Of a stretch of DNA of 64,000 bases, positions 11,031-21,693 are shown one piece after another (within the stretch, counting starts at the first letter, position 1; the number at the start of each line of letters is the position of its first letter). This stretch comes from Reticulitermes speratus (taxonomy: Eukaryota > Arthropoda > Insecta > Blattodea > Rhinotermitidae): assembly GCA_021186555.1 (NCBI GenBank), contig JAJKFL010000010.1, forward strand, positions 21,864,586-21,928,585, in the 5' to 3' direction. Position numbers and translations under genes: made by a program. The notes beneath the pieces were generated by a model. That model was not told where the DNA came from. It did no database searches and saw only the letters and a list, made by a program, of their open reading frames with translations.

Positions 11031-11554
11031 ACGAACCAACTGAACTTCCTTAACGGACAACACCAGGACGTTTTTTAACTGCAGCAGTTCGTTCATACAG
11101 GACCCTTGAAGTTAAATTGAAGATCTCATTACTGTAAGATTCCTAAAGATAGTTCCGATTTATCAACTTCTGTTTAAGACAAAATTTCATGTAAAAATTT
11201 TTTTTCAAATTTGCGAGATTTAATTTGAAACATTATGTACACGTTCATTTCTTCGTATCCACGCCAGTACAAATTTACGCCATAAATTCGCTGGATAAGT
11301 CAAAATTTGTCAATGTCATGCACATAATCAAGTCTGTGTAAAATATCCGGTTAGAAAAGGTTGAACTGCGAAGGTTTGCTGCATGTTAGACGGCTCCTGA
11401 CGAAACATAAATCGCGGATCCACCCGATTTCATCACGGACAGACAGCCTACACCTCTCATCATTCTCATTACAAGGACCCTGATTCTTCGATCAGCACCC
11501 TTTGCAATGATTCCTGAGAATTTCAACTGCTCTACAGAAAAATCCATGCACACT
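11031..11554. repeat. Spacer of the tandem duplication, second copy, deletion-rich
   Basis: Alignable throughout to 9933-10539 but about 80 bases shorter, with losses scattered as one- and two-base deletions. Almost no insertions were noticed. Confidence 0.85.
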
Positions 11555-12017
11555 TTTATCAAAATTGCGAAAAGCGATAAGCATCTTCATGTATCCCGTC
11601 CGCATGGAATAATTCCGCTCCTACTGGACGGATGTTCACGAAATTTGATACATAAGTATTTTTCGAAACCGTTAGAATTCGAGTTTCATTAAACTGACAA
11701 GAATAACGGTACTTTACATGAGACCTATGTACATTATGATAATATCTCGCTATTCTTCTTAGAATAAAATGTTTCAGAGAAAACTTGTACAGAAATCAAA
11801 CACACATTTTTATATTCATAACGTTTTCCGAAAATCGTGCCGTTTATGAGATAATGGGAAAATATGTTCAGCCAACGCCACAGATGACAATATAATACGC
11901 GCATGCGCTTTGCATGCTGCATAACAAGGCTACAGACAATCTGCAATAGTAATACTTATTGCTTTTCCACGGCACAATGGTTACGCGAACCGCCTCAATG
12001 TACGTTATACGTACATT
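11555..12017 (+). mobile_element. MITE-H copy 3 (third tandem unit)
   Basis: Third copy of the same element, also shortened by small deletions. It ends at ACGTTATACGTACATT, after which unrelated sequence starts. Confidence 0.85.
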
Positions 12018-12299
12018 TCTACAGAAAACAAAAGTTGTTCATTTAGTACGTTTCATATCACGACGAAATTGCCTAACTTCATCATTCCTATCGTGCTGTC
12101 TGTCCTCGATCTCTATTACTATATTTTTCTGAATACAGTCACCGAGAATATTTTATGCGGTCTGTCTCTGCTGGCCGCGGCATCGTCTGTCGCCTGGCAC
12201 AGGCGATGTCGTCACTCCGGGAGAAGTCCTGGCGATAAGATCACTCTCCGAAATACGTATTTGACGCTATCGCTTGGCCGTTAAACAGAAATCTGGGAA

Positions 12300-12625
12300 C
12301 TTCACTTTATAGTCACCGTGCATCTTTTTATAATTGATTATTTGTACCAACAAAAGCACTAAGACAGTCTTTTCACTGTTTTCTTTATTATAAGGATGCC
12401 CCAATACGCATTTCGGCAGTTATTCTGCCATCATCAGGGGGTATTTTAAGTGAGTTTTTACATAGACCAATTCTTTGGTTACGTCATAACATGAGTAAGT
12501 ATTACTGACTCACTGTTATGACGTAACCAAAGAATAACTGCCGAAATGCGTATTGGGGCATCCTTATAATAATGAAAACAGTGAAAAAACTGTCTTAGTG
12601 CATTTGTTGGTACAAATAATCAATT
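12300..12625. mobile_element. G-family palindromic element with perfect 13-bp TSD
   Basis: Two inverted arms, each with the CTGATGA-hairpin-GAAA motif (minus strand near 12400-12445, plus strand near 12530-12565), around a centre with a TTATGACGT...ACGTCATAA inverted pair. A unique tail with CACCGTGCATC lies at the left end. Flanked by identical AGAAATCTGGGAA at 12287-12299 and 12626-12638. A 13-bp duplication points to target-primed insertion, not to a cut-and-paste TA element. Confidence 0.85.
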
Positions 12626-12754
12626 AGAAATCTGGGAATTACACACTTCAGCAATACTGGCCAGTCGAAGCTGCCAAACACTTCAATGACAAAATTATTT
12701 CTAATTATATCTCAGTACATTTTTGACAGATTCTGAAGTGTCTTCGTTTTAAGT

Positions 12755-13002
12755 CTCCAATCGGGGTTCGAATCCCGGTAGGGAAGGAGATTTTCTGTCC
12801 TCCAAAACCGCCCAGACCGACTCTGGGGCCCACCTAGGTTCCCATTCAATTTGTACCGGGGGTCTTTCCCCGCGGATATATCGGCCGGGGCGCGAAGTTG
12901 ACCACTCAACTCCATCTAGTTCCGAAGTTAAGAATAAGTGGAGCTATACCACTATTCTCCCTCTACACCTTAATGACGTGGACAGGAACTTTATCTTAAT
13001 AG
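12755..13002 (+). mobile_element. SINE-C copy
   Basis: B box GGGTTCGAATCCCGG, then CCCAGACCGACTCTGGGGCCC, the CGGCCGGGGCG block and GGAGCTATACCA, ending GGAACTTTATC. The A-box half of the head is degenerate. Confidence 0.8.
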
Positions 13003-13028
13003 GTAGGGCCTGATTATTTTCGAAGAGA

Positions 13029-13152
13029 CTAACTCCATGGGGCAGAGTCCTTCTTGAAAAGCTAACAGGTCGTCAGCTAGTCAAGAAATTCCCACATTTT
13101 ATGGAACCCGAAGGTTCGTTAAACGCATTCACAAGAATTTTCGAAGTGACAG
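13029..13152 (-). mobile_element. LINE-alpha 3' tail, truncated
   Basis: Minus-strand copy of the non-coding tail (AACTCCATGGGGCAGAGTCC, AGTCAAGAAATTCCC, TTATGGAACCCGAAGG). Nothing upstream of it is preserved. Confidence 0.75.
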
Positions 13153-13527
13153 AGGCGGAAATCCGAAATTTTCTAGTTGACACAAAAGTGTGCACGCCGT
13201 AAGACGCAAGACAACGACAAAAGGAAATTAATTTCTGTAGAATGGGTCAATCCAGACGTTTAAGCCTTCTGTGATGTTACTCTGTTTTTTTTAATGCAAT
13301 TCCGGACGTTTGGAAGGGAATATTATCTTTCGAAACGTCGGTAATTACACACCCTACGACACAGAATAACACTTCAGACCTCTTACCTGTGATAACTTGT
13401 ATGTAACTCGAAATACAGAGGCCGATTCTATCTGAAAACATGGCAGATTGGTTTTCTGGAATCATTAAAACAAAGGAGTTAGGGAAAGGCAATGGGAAAC
13501 CGTATAGTGTGAACTATTTTCCTTCCA
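13153..13527. other. Unassigned stretch
   Basis: No supported gene; the minus frame at 13277-13492 has no recognisable domain. Confidence 0.35.
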
Positions 13528-14160
13528 AATTTCACATTATTGACACCGTGCATCTTCGTCATATTAAATTAAGTTTAAACCAACCGATGCACACTAAAAC
13601 CACTCTTTAAGTAGCTTTATTATAAAATTGTTAAAATTTTACCCCTACACGTGTTTCGATCCTAGGATCATCGTCAGGGGGGTTTATTGCTAAAAGCTAC
13701 AGTCACTTCAACACATGATTTAAAATATTCTTTCTGCACTTTGAAACATAAGTTAAAATCTTGTCAATAGATTCGCTAAAAGTTGTAAAATTATAAAAGC
13801 ACTGTAGATGGTAGATTGTGGAACTGCTGGCGTGTGGTATTAAAAGCATATGAAATGTTTTTGCGTGGAGCGGAGTGTACTACGTGTTGTGCGGTGAGGA
13901 GTACTACGGTGGAGCGGAGTGTACTACGTGTTGTGCTGTGTGCTACGGTGGAGTGTATTTTCCTTCCACTTCACGGTCAGGCCGATGTTCTGTACCAGCT
14001 TCATAATTTTCACCCATTTCTTTATCGTCCAGTGCCTTTGACTATTCAAGTGCGTTCTAACTCTTGCCGAGTGCCCAATAAAATCGACCTGTCCGTTCGC
14101 TTGTCTCCACGTGACTTTATGCTCATATACGAAACTTAGAACCGCGGAACACAATTAAAT
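13528..14160 (-). mobile_element. G-family element, one arm plus interior
   Basis: Left end holds the family tail (GACACCGTGCATCTTCG) and the minus-strand motif at 13650-13685 (CTGACGA, GATCC/GGATC hairpin, GAAA, CACGTG, TA, GGGG). The interior to 13870 is the reverse of 38960-39150 in the palindrome at 38851-39307. 13870-13960 is a short GC-rich direct repeat (GAGTGTACTACG). 13924-14154 has a 76-codon minus frame of unknown nature, possibly leftover element coding sequence. Confidence 0.6.
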
Positions 14161-14172
14161 GAATAAATAAGT

Positions 14173-14560
14173 AACTCCATAGAGCAGAGTCCTTTTTGAG
14201 AAGCTAACAGTTCCTCAGCCAGTCAAGAATTTCCCCGCATTTTATAGAACCAAAAGCTTCATTACCACGTTTACAAGAACCAGCCACTTGTCCCTATCCT
14301 CGGCCACATTAATCCAACCCAAACCCCATCTTATATCTTGAAGATACATTTTAATATTATTCTCCCATCTACGCCTAGGTCTTCCAAGTGGTCTCTTTCC
14401 CTATGGTTTCCCCATACAAAAACCATGTATGCATTTCTTTTCTCCCACATACATGCCACATGCGTCGCCCATCTCATTCTTTTTTATTTGATCACCCCCA
14501 ATAACATTTGGTGAGGCGTACAGAACATTAAGCCCCTATGTATGCGTTGTTACCTTGGAA
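14173..14560 (-). mobile_element. LINE-alpha RT C-terminal tail
   Basis: Minus strand, from the 3' tail (AACTCCATAGAGCAGAGTCC) through the WIDVAEDRDK-like region, the CCTAGGCGTAGATGG block (RPRRRW) and the MRWATHVACM-like block. Frames are interrupted, so it is a dead 5'-truncated copy. Confidence 0.8.
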
Positions 14561-15099
14561 CTGGAGAATTTTATCAAAAATTTTCGAGCCATTTAATTTG
14601 CATTTAGATAGAACGGATTAAGTAGAAATGTATATATGTTGCTGTGAGCATGTCGGGTCACAGACGAAGTTTGCATTCCGTATAATTTCGTAGCTAAAGA
14701 ACCTACAGTGACTGTGAATATATCAGGAGAATTCGTCCCCGAGAGATTGACATCTGTTTGTAAAGCTGAGTCAAAGAAACTAGTTGAACAGTAATATTTA
14801 AAAGGTTTTCTAAAGTTCCTCAAAACAAACACAGAAGCCCTGACATCTTTCAACCATTGCTGCCACCCCACAGTTGTCTCTCCGTCCGTCTTGTCACCAA
14901 TCGTGCGATCTAGTGTCCTCCCACACGTTGCTGTGTTCATCAGACACCGATGCGGTTAACCAAACACTGATCCCGAACCCAGAACCTTCCAGACGACATT
15001 TCGACACTTGGTTCTATCTTCCCGAGCTTCCACCTCTCGACGAGAGGACCGGGGTTCAATTCCAAACACAGAAATTTGAGATTATCGCAGCGGCGGAAA
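14561..15099. other. Unassigned stretch
   Basis: No supported gene or repeat. Frames on both strands (14593-14940 minus, 14874-15173 plus) lack recognisable domains. Confidence 0.35.
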
Positions 15100-15300
15100 T
15101 GCAGATTCAAGTCTTCTGGGATATGACAACGTGTCAACTGGAAAACAGTTACCGATGTTTCGGAGGTTCGTAATGCCTTCATCTTTACAGCCAAGCGATC
15201 TTGAAATACTTAACCCTGAGGATGAAGACAACACAATCCTACCCGCCCAAAGACACGGCGTCATATCCCACAAAACATTAATCTTACATAAATGTATTCC
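15100..15300 (+). mobile_element. Diverged F-like palindromic repeat
   Basis: Contains TTCTGGGATATGACAACG and, inverted, GGCGTCATATCCCACAA, with CCGATGTTTCGGAGG and CCTGAGGATGAAG between them. Its translation FWDMTTCQLENSYRCFGG resembles that of the F element at 48663-49134, so it is probably an older relative. Confidence 0.5.
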
Positions 15301-15503
15301 TTCATCCCTTTGAACAAATACTCAAATGATTAAACGAGGTTGAGCTTCCCGAAATTGCTAGACAATCGGCACATTAAGGTGGTAAGATTGTCAACCCTAA
15401 GCTAATATGGCTAATATGAGGTACATTTTAAAATAAATCACCAAATCACGCAAACCACCATACCGAAACATGGTGCTGGATGTAGATCTATTAGTTCAGT
15501 AAG

Positions 15504-15784
15504 TAAAAGTCACCCTAGAACAGGCTCCGAAGGCCCACAGGGGGAGTAGAAGTACATCTGTACTCTTTCTTTAACCTCGGCGCTAGATAGGGCGGGTGGT
15601 CAACGCCACGCCCCGGCCGCTTTACCCCCGGGAAAGGCAGCCGGTACCCATTTTACAGGAGGCTTGATGTACCCCAGGGCCGGTCTGGACAGGTGCAGAA
15701 AACCTCTCCTCCACCGGAATTCGATCCCCGGACCGTCCAGTCCGTAGCGAGTCGCTATAACGACTGAGCTATCGCGGCCCAGAT
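15504..15784 (-). mobile_element. SINE-C, full length
   Basis: Minus strand. The 3' end CACCCTAGAACAGG is at 15511, the body blocks CCCCGGCCGC and CCAGGGCCGGTCTGG follow, and the tRNA-like head has B box reverse GGAATTCGATCCCCGG and A-box region CTATAACGACTGAGC at the right end. Confidence 0.85.
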
Positions 15785-16393
15785 ATATTATTATTATTAA
15801 GTAATTAACAGTGATGTAATGGCGTTTTTAGTGCTTCATAATTTAAATGCGGATCTCGCTCGCTCGTCATCTTCAACAACACGCCCAGACAAATTCCGTG
15901 CCTCGCCCACACTCGCACCTCAATGTCTGTCAGCGATCTATCCGTCCCCGCATGAAAGCGAAGCTAAATCCTGAGCCTGACACACACGACGCGTGCCTAA
16001 GAAGAGGCAGACTTTACAAATTGTCTGTACTGTTATTAGCACCTTGTGGAAATTACTGAAGGTGTATACAACAGTAATGCTACATTTTGGTCTTAATGGC
16101 GGTGTCGCCGCTCTTCAGGGCTGTTACTCGAAGACACAGTGTCACATCCCGTAACACTTTAATCCTCAGCATTAAAGCTCTTCTCACATGTTGAGCTTGT
16201 GCCAGTAACAGAAAGCTCATAACCGGATAAACATTTAAGATGACGTAATACAGACGTATGTGTCCCTCGAAAGATGCGAACCCACGTCGAAACAAGACTA
16301 TGTCGACAACGCTACAAACTCAAGAATATTTCAAGTTACTGAAAGGATCAAATGCGTCAAGTTTCTTCTGAGCAGCGATGTGTGTGTGTTTGT
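15785..16393. other. Unassigned stretch
   Basis: No supported gene. The minus frame at 16080-16295 contains VLRDVTLCLRV, reminiscent of translated F-like repeats, so part of this may be an old repeat. Confidence 0.3.
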
Positions 16394-16923
16394 AGACGTG
16401 TTCGCAAAAATTGCGAAAAGCGACTATTAGCTTCGTCACGTCTGTCCGTCCGTCCGTTCGCAACATACAACTCGGCCCTCACTGGAAGGATTTTCATGAA
16501 ATATGATACCTGAGTATTTTCCGAAACTCTGTTGTCAAGAAAATTCAAGGTTCATTACAATCTGACAACAATAACAGGTACTTTACATAAAGACCTATGT
16601 ACATTTATGGTAATATCTCGCTGAATTCTTCTTAGAATGAGAAATGTTTCGGAGAAACATTGTGGAGAAAATCAAGACACGCATTTTATGTTCAATAACT
16701 TTATCCCGAAAATCGTGTCGTTTATGAGATAATGTGGAAAAATATGGTACAGCCAGACAGGCCACAGATGGCAATATAATACGGCGCATGCGCTTTGCAT
16801 GCTGGATAACTAAGGCTACAGACACACACTCACAATATGTAATACTTATTGCTTCTCCACGGCAACAATGGTTACGCGAACGCGCCTGATTTTTACGTTA
16901 TACGTGCATTGCCAGTCTTGTTA
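16394..16923 (+). mobile_element. MITE-H copy 4
   Basis: AGACGTGTTCGC start, CATGCGGACGG-type block inverted, GGCGCATGCGC and GGTTACGCGAACGCGCC, ending at CAGTCTTGTTA. It lies just upstream of the first recognised exon of the NIT gene. Confidence 0.9.
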
Positions 16924-17004
16924 CATACAAAACACACCTGTTTCCTCCAACCTCAACAAGTCTATCGGTGTGTCTTCTACAGTTCCCCAGATATTACATG
17001 TGCG

Positions 17005-17246
17005 ATGTACGGAATATCGGTGACATCGGAAGGCAACACCTCATTGTGGATTTTCTGTCTGCAGAAGGAATTTCTTAAGTCATCTTCGACTTATCATTAT
17101 GCTTTCTTTACAGATGGCACAATGCGGTCAGCAAGGAGTGGTGACGTCCATGGCGGATAACGCCACAGTGTGGATTGTCTGTCTGCAGAAGACGTTTTCT
17201 GCATCCTCTTCAACTGATCTGTGTGAATTTTTTTGCAGCATTGCAG
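17005..17246 (+). repeat. Local tandem duplicates of the first exon's 5' border
   Basis: Two degenerate copies of the exon start precede the real one. ATGs at 17005, 17114 and 17247 are each followed by GTGACNTC, then an AACACC/AACGCC block. In the first two this leads to GTGGATTNTCTGTCTGCAGAAG. The second ATG is preceded by its own acceptor-like TTTCTTTACAG. The copies read MYGISVTSEGNTSLW and MAQCGQQGVVTSMADNATVW against MANRGRHGLVTSMADNTSV in the exon. Neither can replace the exon, because both diverge before the membrane segment. Confidence 0.65.
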
Positions 17247-17518
17247 ATGGCAAACCGCGGTAGGCACGGTCTGGTGACCTCCATGGCGGACAACACCTCG
17301 GTACGAAGCGTCAGCTCTGAAGACGTGAGCTACGTGGGAGTACGGGGACAGTGCTGTGTGAAGGCGGCCAACCCGGCTTACAAACGCGGACGACGTCTCC
17401 AGCTGCTGCAGATGCTCGTGCTGCCTTTATACCCATCCTGGCTCTCATTGTGCAGACGGCGATCACTCTCCATGACATCCTGATCTACAGACAGGAAGTC
17501 TCAGACATTGAAGCTCAG
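17247..17518 (+). CDS. NIT-domain protein, exon 1 (N-terminus and membrane segment)
   Basis: Begins MANRGRHGLVTSMADN after two candidate acceptors (TTTTTTTGCAG ending 17238, CATTGCAG ending 17246). The ATG at 17247 is taken as the start because the sequence before it is acceptor-like, but an upstream coding exon cannot be excluded. Residues ~1-50 are polar with a basic patch (AYKRGRR) just before the membrane. Residues ~56-76 (LVLPL, then PILALIVQTAITL) form the transmembrane helix, followed by YRQEVSDIEAQ. The exon ends CAG|GTTTGT. It is 272 bases, one short of 91 codons: between LPL and PILAL the frame shifts by one base (CCTTTATACCC, ~17424-17435). The amino-acid pattern on both sides is intact, so a one-base deletion is inferred, either a sequencing error or a true mutation. 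Confidence 0.75.
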
Positions 17519-17675
17519 GTTTGTTTATGACATAACTACGTTCCAAACAGTAGGCTAACCATCGCCCTGACATCTAACATCATTAACTTATATCCTTGCG
17601 TATTTCAGAACAACAGATGTGTTAATTTGTATTAACTCTACACTTCACCGTATCCGATTCGCTTTATCACAGTTT
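17519..17675. other. Start of intron 1
   Basis: Donor GTTTGT at 17519. Ordinary AT-rich intron sequence up to the first MITE. Confidence 0.6.
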
Positions 17676-18201
17676 TTAGGTGCGTTCGCGAAATTTTGAA
17701 ATGCGACTATTAGCTTCGTCATGTCTTGTCTGTCCGTCCGAATAGAACAACTCGACTTCCACTCGATGGATCTTCATAAAATTTTGTACTTCAGTATTTT
17801 TCGAAAATCTGTCAATCATATTCAAGTTTCATTAAAATCTGACAATAATAACAGGTACTTTACATGAAGACCTACGTACATTTATGATAATATGTCGCTG
17901 AATTCTTCTTAGAATGAGAAATGTTTCAGACAAAAGTTGTAGAGAAAATCAAAACACACATTTTATGTTCAATAACTTTTTTCCAAAAATCGTGTCTTTT
18001 TATGAGATAATGTGGAAAAATATGGTACAGCCAGACAGGCCACAGATGTCAATACAATACGGCGCATGCGCTTTGCATGCTGGATAACTAAGGCTACAGA
18101 TACACACTCAGAATATGTAATACTTATTGCTTTTCCACGGCAACAATGGTTACGCGAACGCTCTTCAATATTACGTCATACTTACATTGCCTTTCTCGTT
18201 A
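17676..18201 (+). mobile_element. MITE-H copy 5
   Basis: TTTTTAGGTGCGTTCGCG start, all internal family blocks present, GTTACGCGAACGC and the TTACGTCATACTTACAT block near the end. Confidence 0.9.
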
Positions 18202-18204
18202 TAT

Positions 18205-18508
18205 AACAGCCTGAATAACAAAGTCGGTATAGTGATTACACTACACGCTGCACAACTGACAAATCGGGGTTGCATTCCCGACAGGGGCAAAAGAGTTTTC
18301 TCTACTGCAAAATGCCCACACCGTTTCTGGAACCCACCCTGCCTGAGTTCAGTCGGTACTTGGGACCATATTCACGGAGGTACAGTAACCGAGCCGTCAA
18401 GCTGACTCCCTTTATCTAGCATCGAACTTAAGAATGAATGGAGCCATACCCCCATTCCTCTCACGTGCCGTCATTTTGTGTACAGGGACATCACTTTGTC
18501 TTTACAAT
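18205..18508 (+). mobile_element. SINE-C, diverged full-length copy
   Basis: A-box region GTCGGTATAGTG, B-box region GGGGTTGCATTCCCG, CACCGTTTCTGGAACCCACC, GGAGCCATACCCCCATTCC, end GGACATCACTTTGTC. Several substitutions relative to the copy at 60722-60978. Confidence 0.7.
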
Positions 18509-18589
18509 TTTCCAATTATAAATATAAATTTTAAGCTGCTCTCAACTTTTATGTTCAGAGGTTTGAGACTAGCTTTCACTGTAAAGCTC

Positions 18590-18715
18590 TTGAGTAGGTG
18601 TCTCCCCCTCCCATCACCTGAAGACGGAAGACGAAACAGCTTCCGAAACGTCGTGATTTTTATATTATATTTTTATATTTTATCCGGACGATGGACAAAG
18701 TCCAGAAGACAATTG
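18590..18715 (+). mobile_element. G-like arm, divergent subfamily
   Basis: CACCTGAAGACGGAAGACGA, then CAGCTTCCGAAACGTCGTGA: the CTGAAGA, hairpin (GGAAG/CTTCC), GAAAC arrangement with different sequence. Here the base after CTGAAGA (C) can pair with the G of GAAA, whereas other copies have U opposite that G. Confidence 0.5.
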
Positions 18716-19041
18716 GTTCTGCTGAGTAGGTTTCAGCCGAATTTTTTACCTAATGGCGGGGACTGTGCCTGTCTCCAAAATGTAGCCTCTAATAAAGTTT
18801 TTGTTTTAATTTTAATTATTTTTATTTTTATTATTATTTTCATTTTATTATTTTTAATGTTCTTATCATTTACTTTTTTTTATTATTCTTAACGCAAGAT
18901 GACGAATAAAGTCCACGACTTAAGGACTTAAGGACTCCCATAAGCGACTACAACTTTCGCAGAAAGGACTCTGATCCTTATACTTTGTTTCTAACAACCG
19001 TACTTATTTCACGACATTTTGTGTCTCAATTTCGGTCACAA
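18716..19041. other. AT-rich intron sequence
   Basis: T-rich low-complexity run at 18790-18895 (TTTTATTATTATTTTC and similar). No gene. Confidence 0.5.
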
Positions 19042-19054
19042 TTATGTTTGTTAG

Positions 19055-19335
19055 GGGGGCACGCGGTGGCGCAGTTGGTTGAGGCACTGCGCTACAAGCC
19101 GGAAGTCGCGGGTTCGATTCCCGATGGTGTCATTCGAATTTTTCATTGACATAATCCTTTCGGTCGACTCAGTCTCTAACAAAAATGAGTACCAGGAATA
19201 TTTCCTGGGGGGTAAAGGCGGCCGGTGCGTAAGGCTGACAACCTTACCACCTTCATGTGCCGATTGTCTATAAATCTGGGAGCCTCAACCTCCTGGAACC
19301 CTAAGGGCCTGTAATGGGATTTCTTTACTTTTAGC
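19055..19335 (+). mobile_element. SINE-A with perfect 13-bp TSD
   Basis: Complete element beginning GGGGGCACGCGGTGGCGC, B box GGGTTCGATTCCCG, ending near TTTACTTTTAGC. Flanked by TTATGTTTGTTAG at 19042-19054 and 19336-19348. The clean duplication fixes the ends of the family and marks this as a relatively young insertion. Confidence 0.95.
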
Positions 19336-19547
19336 TTATGTTTGTTAGACTTAGTGCGACCGTTAGACGAGCCATAAAGAAGACTTTCGTCGCCATAATC
19401 CCCATTTCCTGCATACTGACTTAAGAGTATTGTCTCCTTTCGCTGCCACCTGCCAGTTCATCTAAATTCGATACGTCTGTCTCTGGCGACGTGAAAAACA
19501 ACACTCAAGAAGATTAACCCTTTAAAGACGAAACTTAACTTGAATTA

Positions 19548-20224
19548 TACAGTGTGTTCAAGAGAAAAAGCAACCAATGAATAATGCATATGTTATTGGA
19601 ACCCATTGCTCTTCTTTCTGATAATTAATTGAAAGAATATTGTTCAAACATTAAGAAAGAATATTTATTTTTGAAAGACCACCTAAATTATTTTTATTAA
19701 GATTTGTTAAGCACACTGTGTATTAAAACCGCCCTCATGCACAAGACGAGTTACAGGTCAACATTCAGCCGAAAGTAGACGGCATATCAAATGAGGCACT
19801 AAAAGGAGTTCAGTAACATGATTCGTCATGTACACTTTTTTTATGGTGAAGGGCCCCGCAGCAGATGCTACGGACGCACCGCAGCCTTGAGGCTTTTTGT
19901 GAAAACCTGTGATGAAGATGATTAGTGACTTCGTTTTTCCGTATAATGGGGCACCGGTGGAATGAAATTGACAGGGGAAAACCGAAGTACTCGAGGAAAA
20001 CCTGTCCCAGTGACACTTCGTCCACCACAAATCCCACACGGACTGAGCCGGGATCGAACCCAGGTCTCCGCGGTGAGAGGCCGGCCACTAACCGCCTGAG
20101 CCATGGCACGGCCAGTCATGTGTACTTACGTGCAAACCATAGCAACCAACAATTTAACAGTTTTTATACTGTACTAATAAACATCCATTCTCCATGGATT
20201 GCGTTTCTTTTTTAACACTCTGTA
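19548..20224. mobile_element. Tc1/mariner-like MITE with nested SINE-D
   Basis: Ends TACAGTGTGTTCAAGAG and (reverse of the right end) TACAGAGTGTTAAAAAAG form an imperfect ~28-bp inverted repeat with TA at the outside. Without the inserted SINE the element is about 0.4 kb and encodes nothing. Confidence 0.55.
19836..20113 (-). mobile_element. SINE-D, full length
   Basis: Minus strand: head GGCCGTGCCATGGCTCAGGC, B box GGGTTCGATCCCGG, a body with GTGGTGGACGAAGTGTC and ACCGGTGCCCC, and a tail at GGGGCCCTTCACC. Imperfect flanking repeats (GTCATGTACACTT, GTCATGTGTACTT) may be the target duplication. Confidence 0.85.
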
Positions 20225-21235
20225 TTTGAAGATTCAGTTTGTACGGCGCAATAAATGCATTGCGTCTCGGTTGCAGAAACAAATCAGTTAATGCTGTATA
20301 GGGAAATAATCGCTGTTTGTTCTGAGATCCACACAAAACACATAAATACACTGTGTGGGCAGAACGTAGAATTTGTGAATGCTAAACCTAGCGATACATA
20401 TAGTAACCACTGGGCTTTAGGTGTGTACATATAAATATTCAGTCCGTACCGCGCAGTAAACACACTCCGTCTCAGTTATACAAACCGGTCAGTTAATGCT
20501 GTACAGTGAAATAATCGCTGTTTGTTCTGAGATCCACACAAAACACATAAATACAGTCCGTACCGCGCAGTAAACACACTCCATCTCAGTTATACAAACC
20601 AGTCAGTTAATGCTGTACAGTAAAATAATCGCTGTTTGTTCTGAGATCCACACAAAACACATAAATACAGTCCGTACCGCGCAGTAAACACACTCCGTCT
20701 CAGTTATACAAACCAGTCAGTTAATGCTGTACAGTGAAATAATCGCTGTTTGTTCTGAGATCCACACAAAACACATAAATACAGTCCGTACCGCGCAGTA
20801 AACACACTCCGTCTCAGTTATACAAACCAGTCAGTTAATGTTGTACAGTGAAATAATCGCTGTTTGTTCTGAGATCCACCAACACATAAATACAGTCCGT
20901 ACGGCATAACACATCGTCTCAGTTATACAACAGTCTTATGCTGTACAGTGAAACGCTGTTGTTCAGTCAACAAAACAATAAATACAGTCGTACGCCAGTA
21001 AACACACCGTCTCAGTTATACAAACCAGTCAGTTAATGCTGTACAGTGAAATAATCGCTGTTTGTTCTGAGATCCACACAAAACACATAAATACAGTCCG
21101 TACCGCGCAGTAAACACACTCCGTCTCAGTTATACAAACCAATCAGTTAATGTTGTACAGTGAAATAATCGCTGTTTGTTCTGAGATCCACACAAAACAC
21201 ATAAATACACTGTGTGGGCAGAACGTAGAATTTCT
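20225..21235. repeat. 114-bp satellite, ~8 units
   Basis: Units starting AGTCCGTACCGCGCAG at 20441, 20555, 20669, 20783, 20894, 20985 and 21095. Clean units are exactly 114 bp. Those at 20870-21000 are shortened to ~111 and ~91 by scattered deletions. The array is bracketed by two copies of CACTGTGTGGGCAGAACG (20350 and 21209). A single diverged unit fragment lies far away at 47389-47432. Confidence 0.9.
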
Positions 21236-21242
21236 GGATGTT

Positions 21243-21690
21243 TCTTCTTCTTCTTCCCCACTGTCACTACGGTCCATGCAGGACCCAGGCCTCCTTCAGG
21301 ATCAATCTCCAGACGTCTCTATCCCTAGCTATTTTTCTGCAGCTCTAACACCCATTTTCTTCAGATCATATTCAACATCGTCCAACCATCTCTTTCTTGG
21401 CTTTCCAACGGACCTTTTTCCTTCTGGGATATTCTTAAACACTTTCCGCACAGTTCTTTCTTCTGGCATTCATTTTACATGTCCTAACCATGGTAATCTT
21501 CATTTTCTAATTTCTGACATAATATCTGTTTCTCTATTCAGATCCATCAACTCTTGATTGGTGCGGATCCTCCAAACGCTATTTTCTTTCACTGGACCAA
21601 ATATTCTTCTCAACATTTTCCGTCCCCATATTGCTAAGGGGTTTCCATCGCTTCTGCTCAGTGTCCAGACTTCCGAAGCATACATTACTA
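21243..21690 (-). mobile_element. LINE-beta RT C-terminal fragment
   Basis: Minus-strand frames read YASEVWTLSRSDGNPL, MLRRIFGPVKENSVWRIR, PWLGHVKRMPEER and KRSVGKPRKRWLDDVE. This is the C-terminal end of an RTE-like non-LTR reverse transcriptase: the GCETW-type block, the LRRIFG block, the GHVxRM block and the GRPRKRW block. Frame breaks show it is dead. It differs from LINE-alpha in sequence and spacing. Confidence 0.85.
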
Positions 21691-21693
21691 GCC

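Noticed and set aside
12060..12286. GC-richer open stretch next to the tandem duplication
   Set aside because: No domain, splice signal or repeat match; a 71-codon frame is within chance.
16357..16548. Small proteins with RTDRRD-like repeats (also at 27767-27952, 49663-49914, 52184-52411)
   Set aside because: These are translations of the conserved CGGACGGACAGAC block of MITE-H in its different copies.
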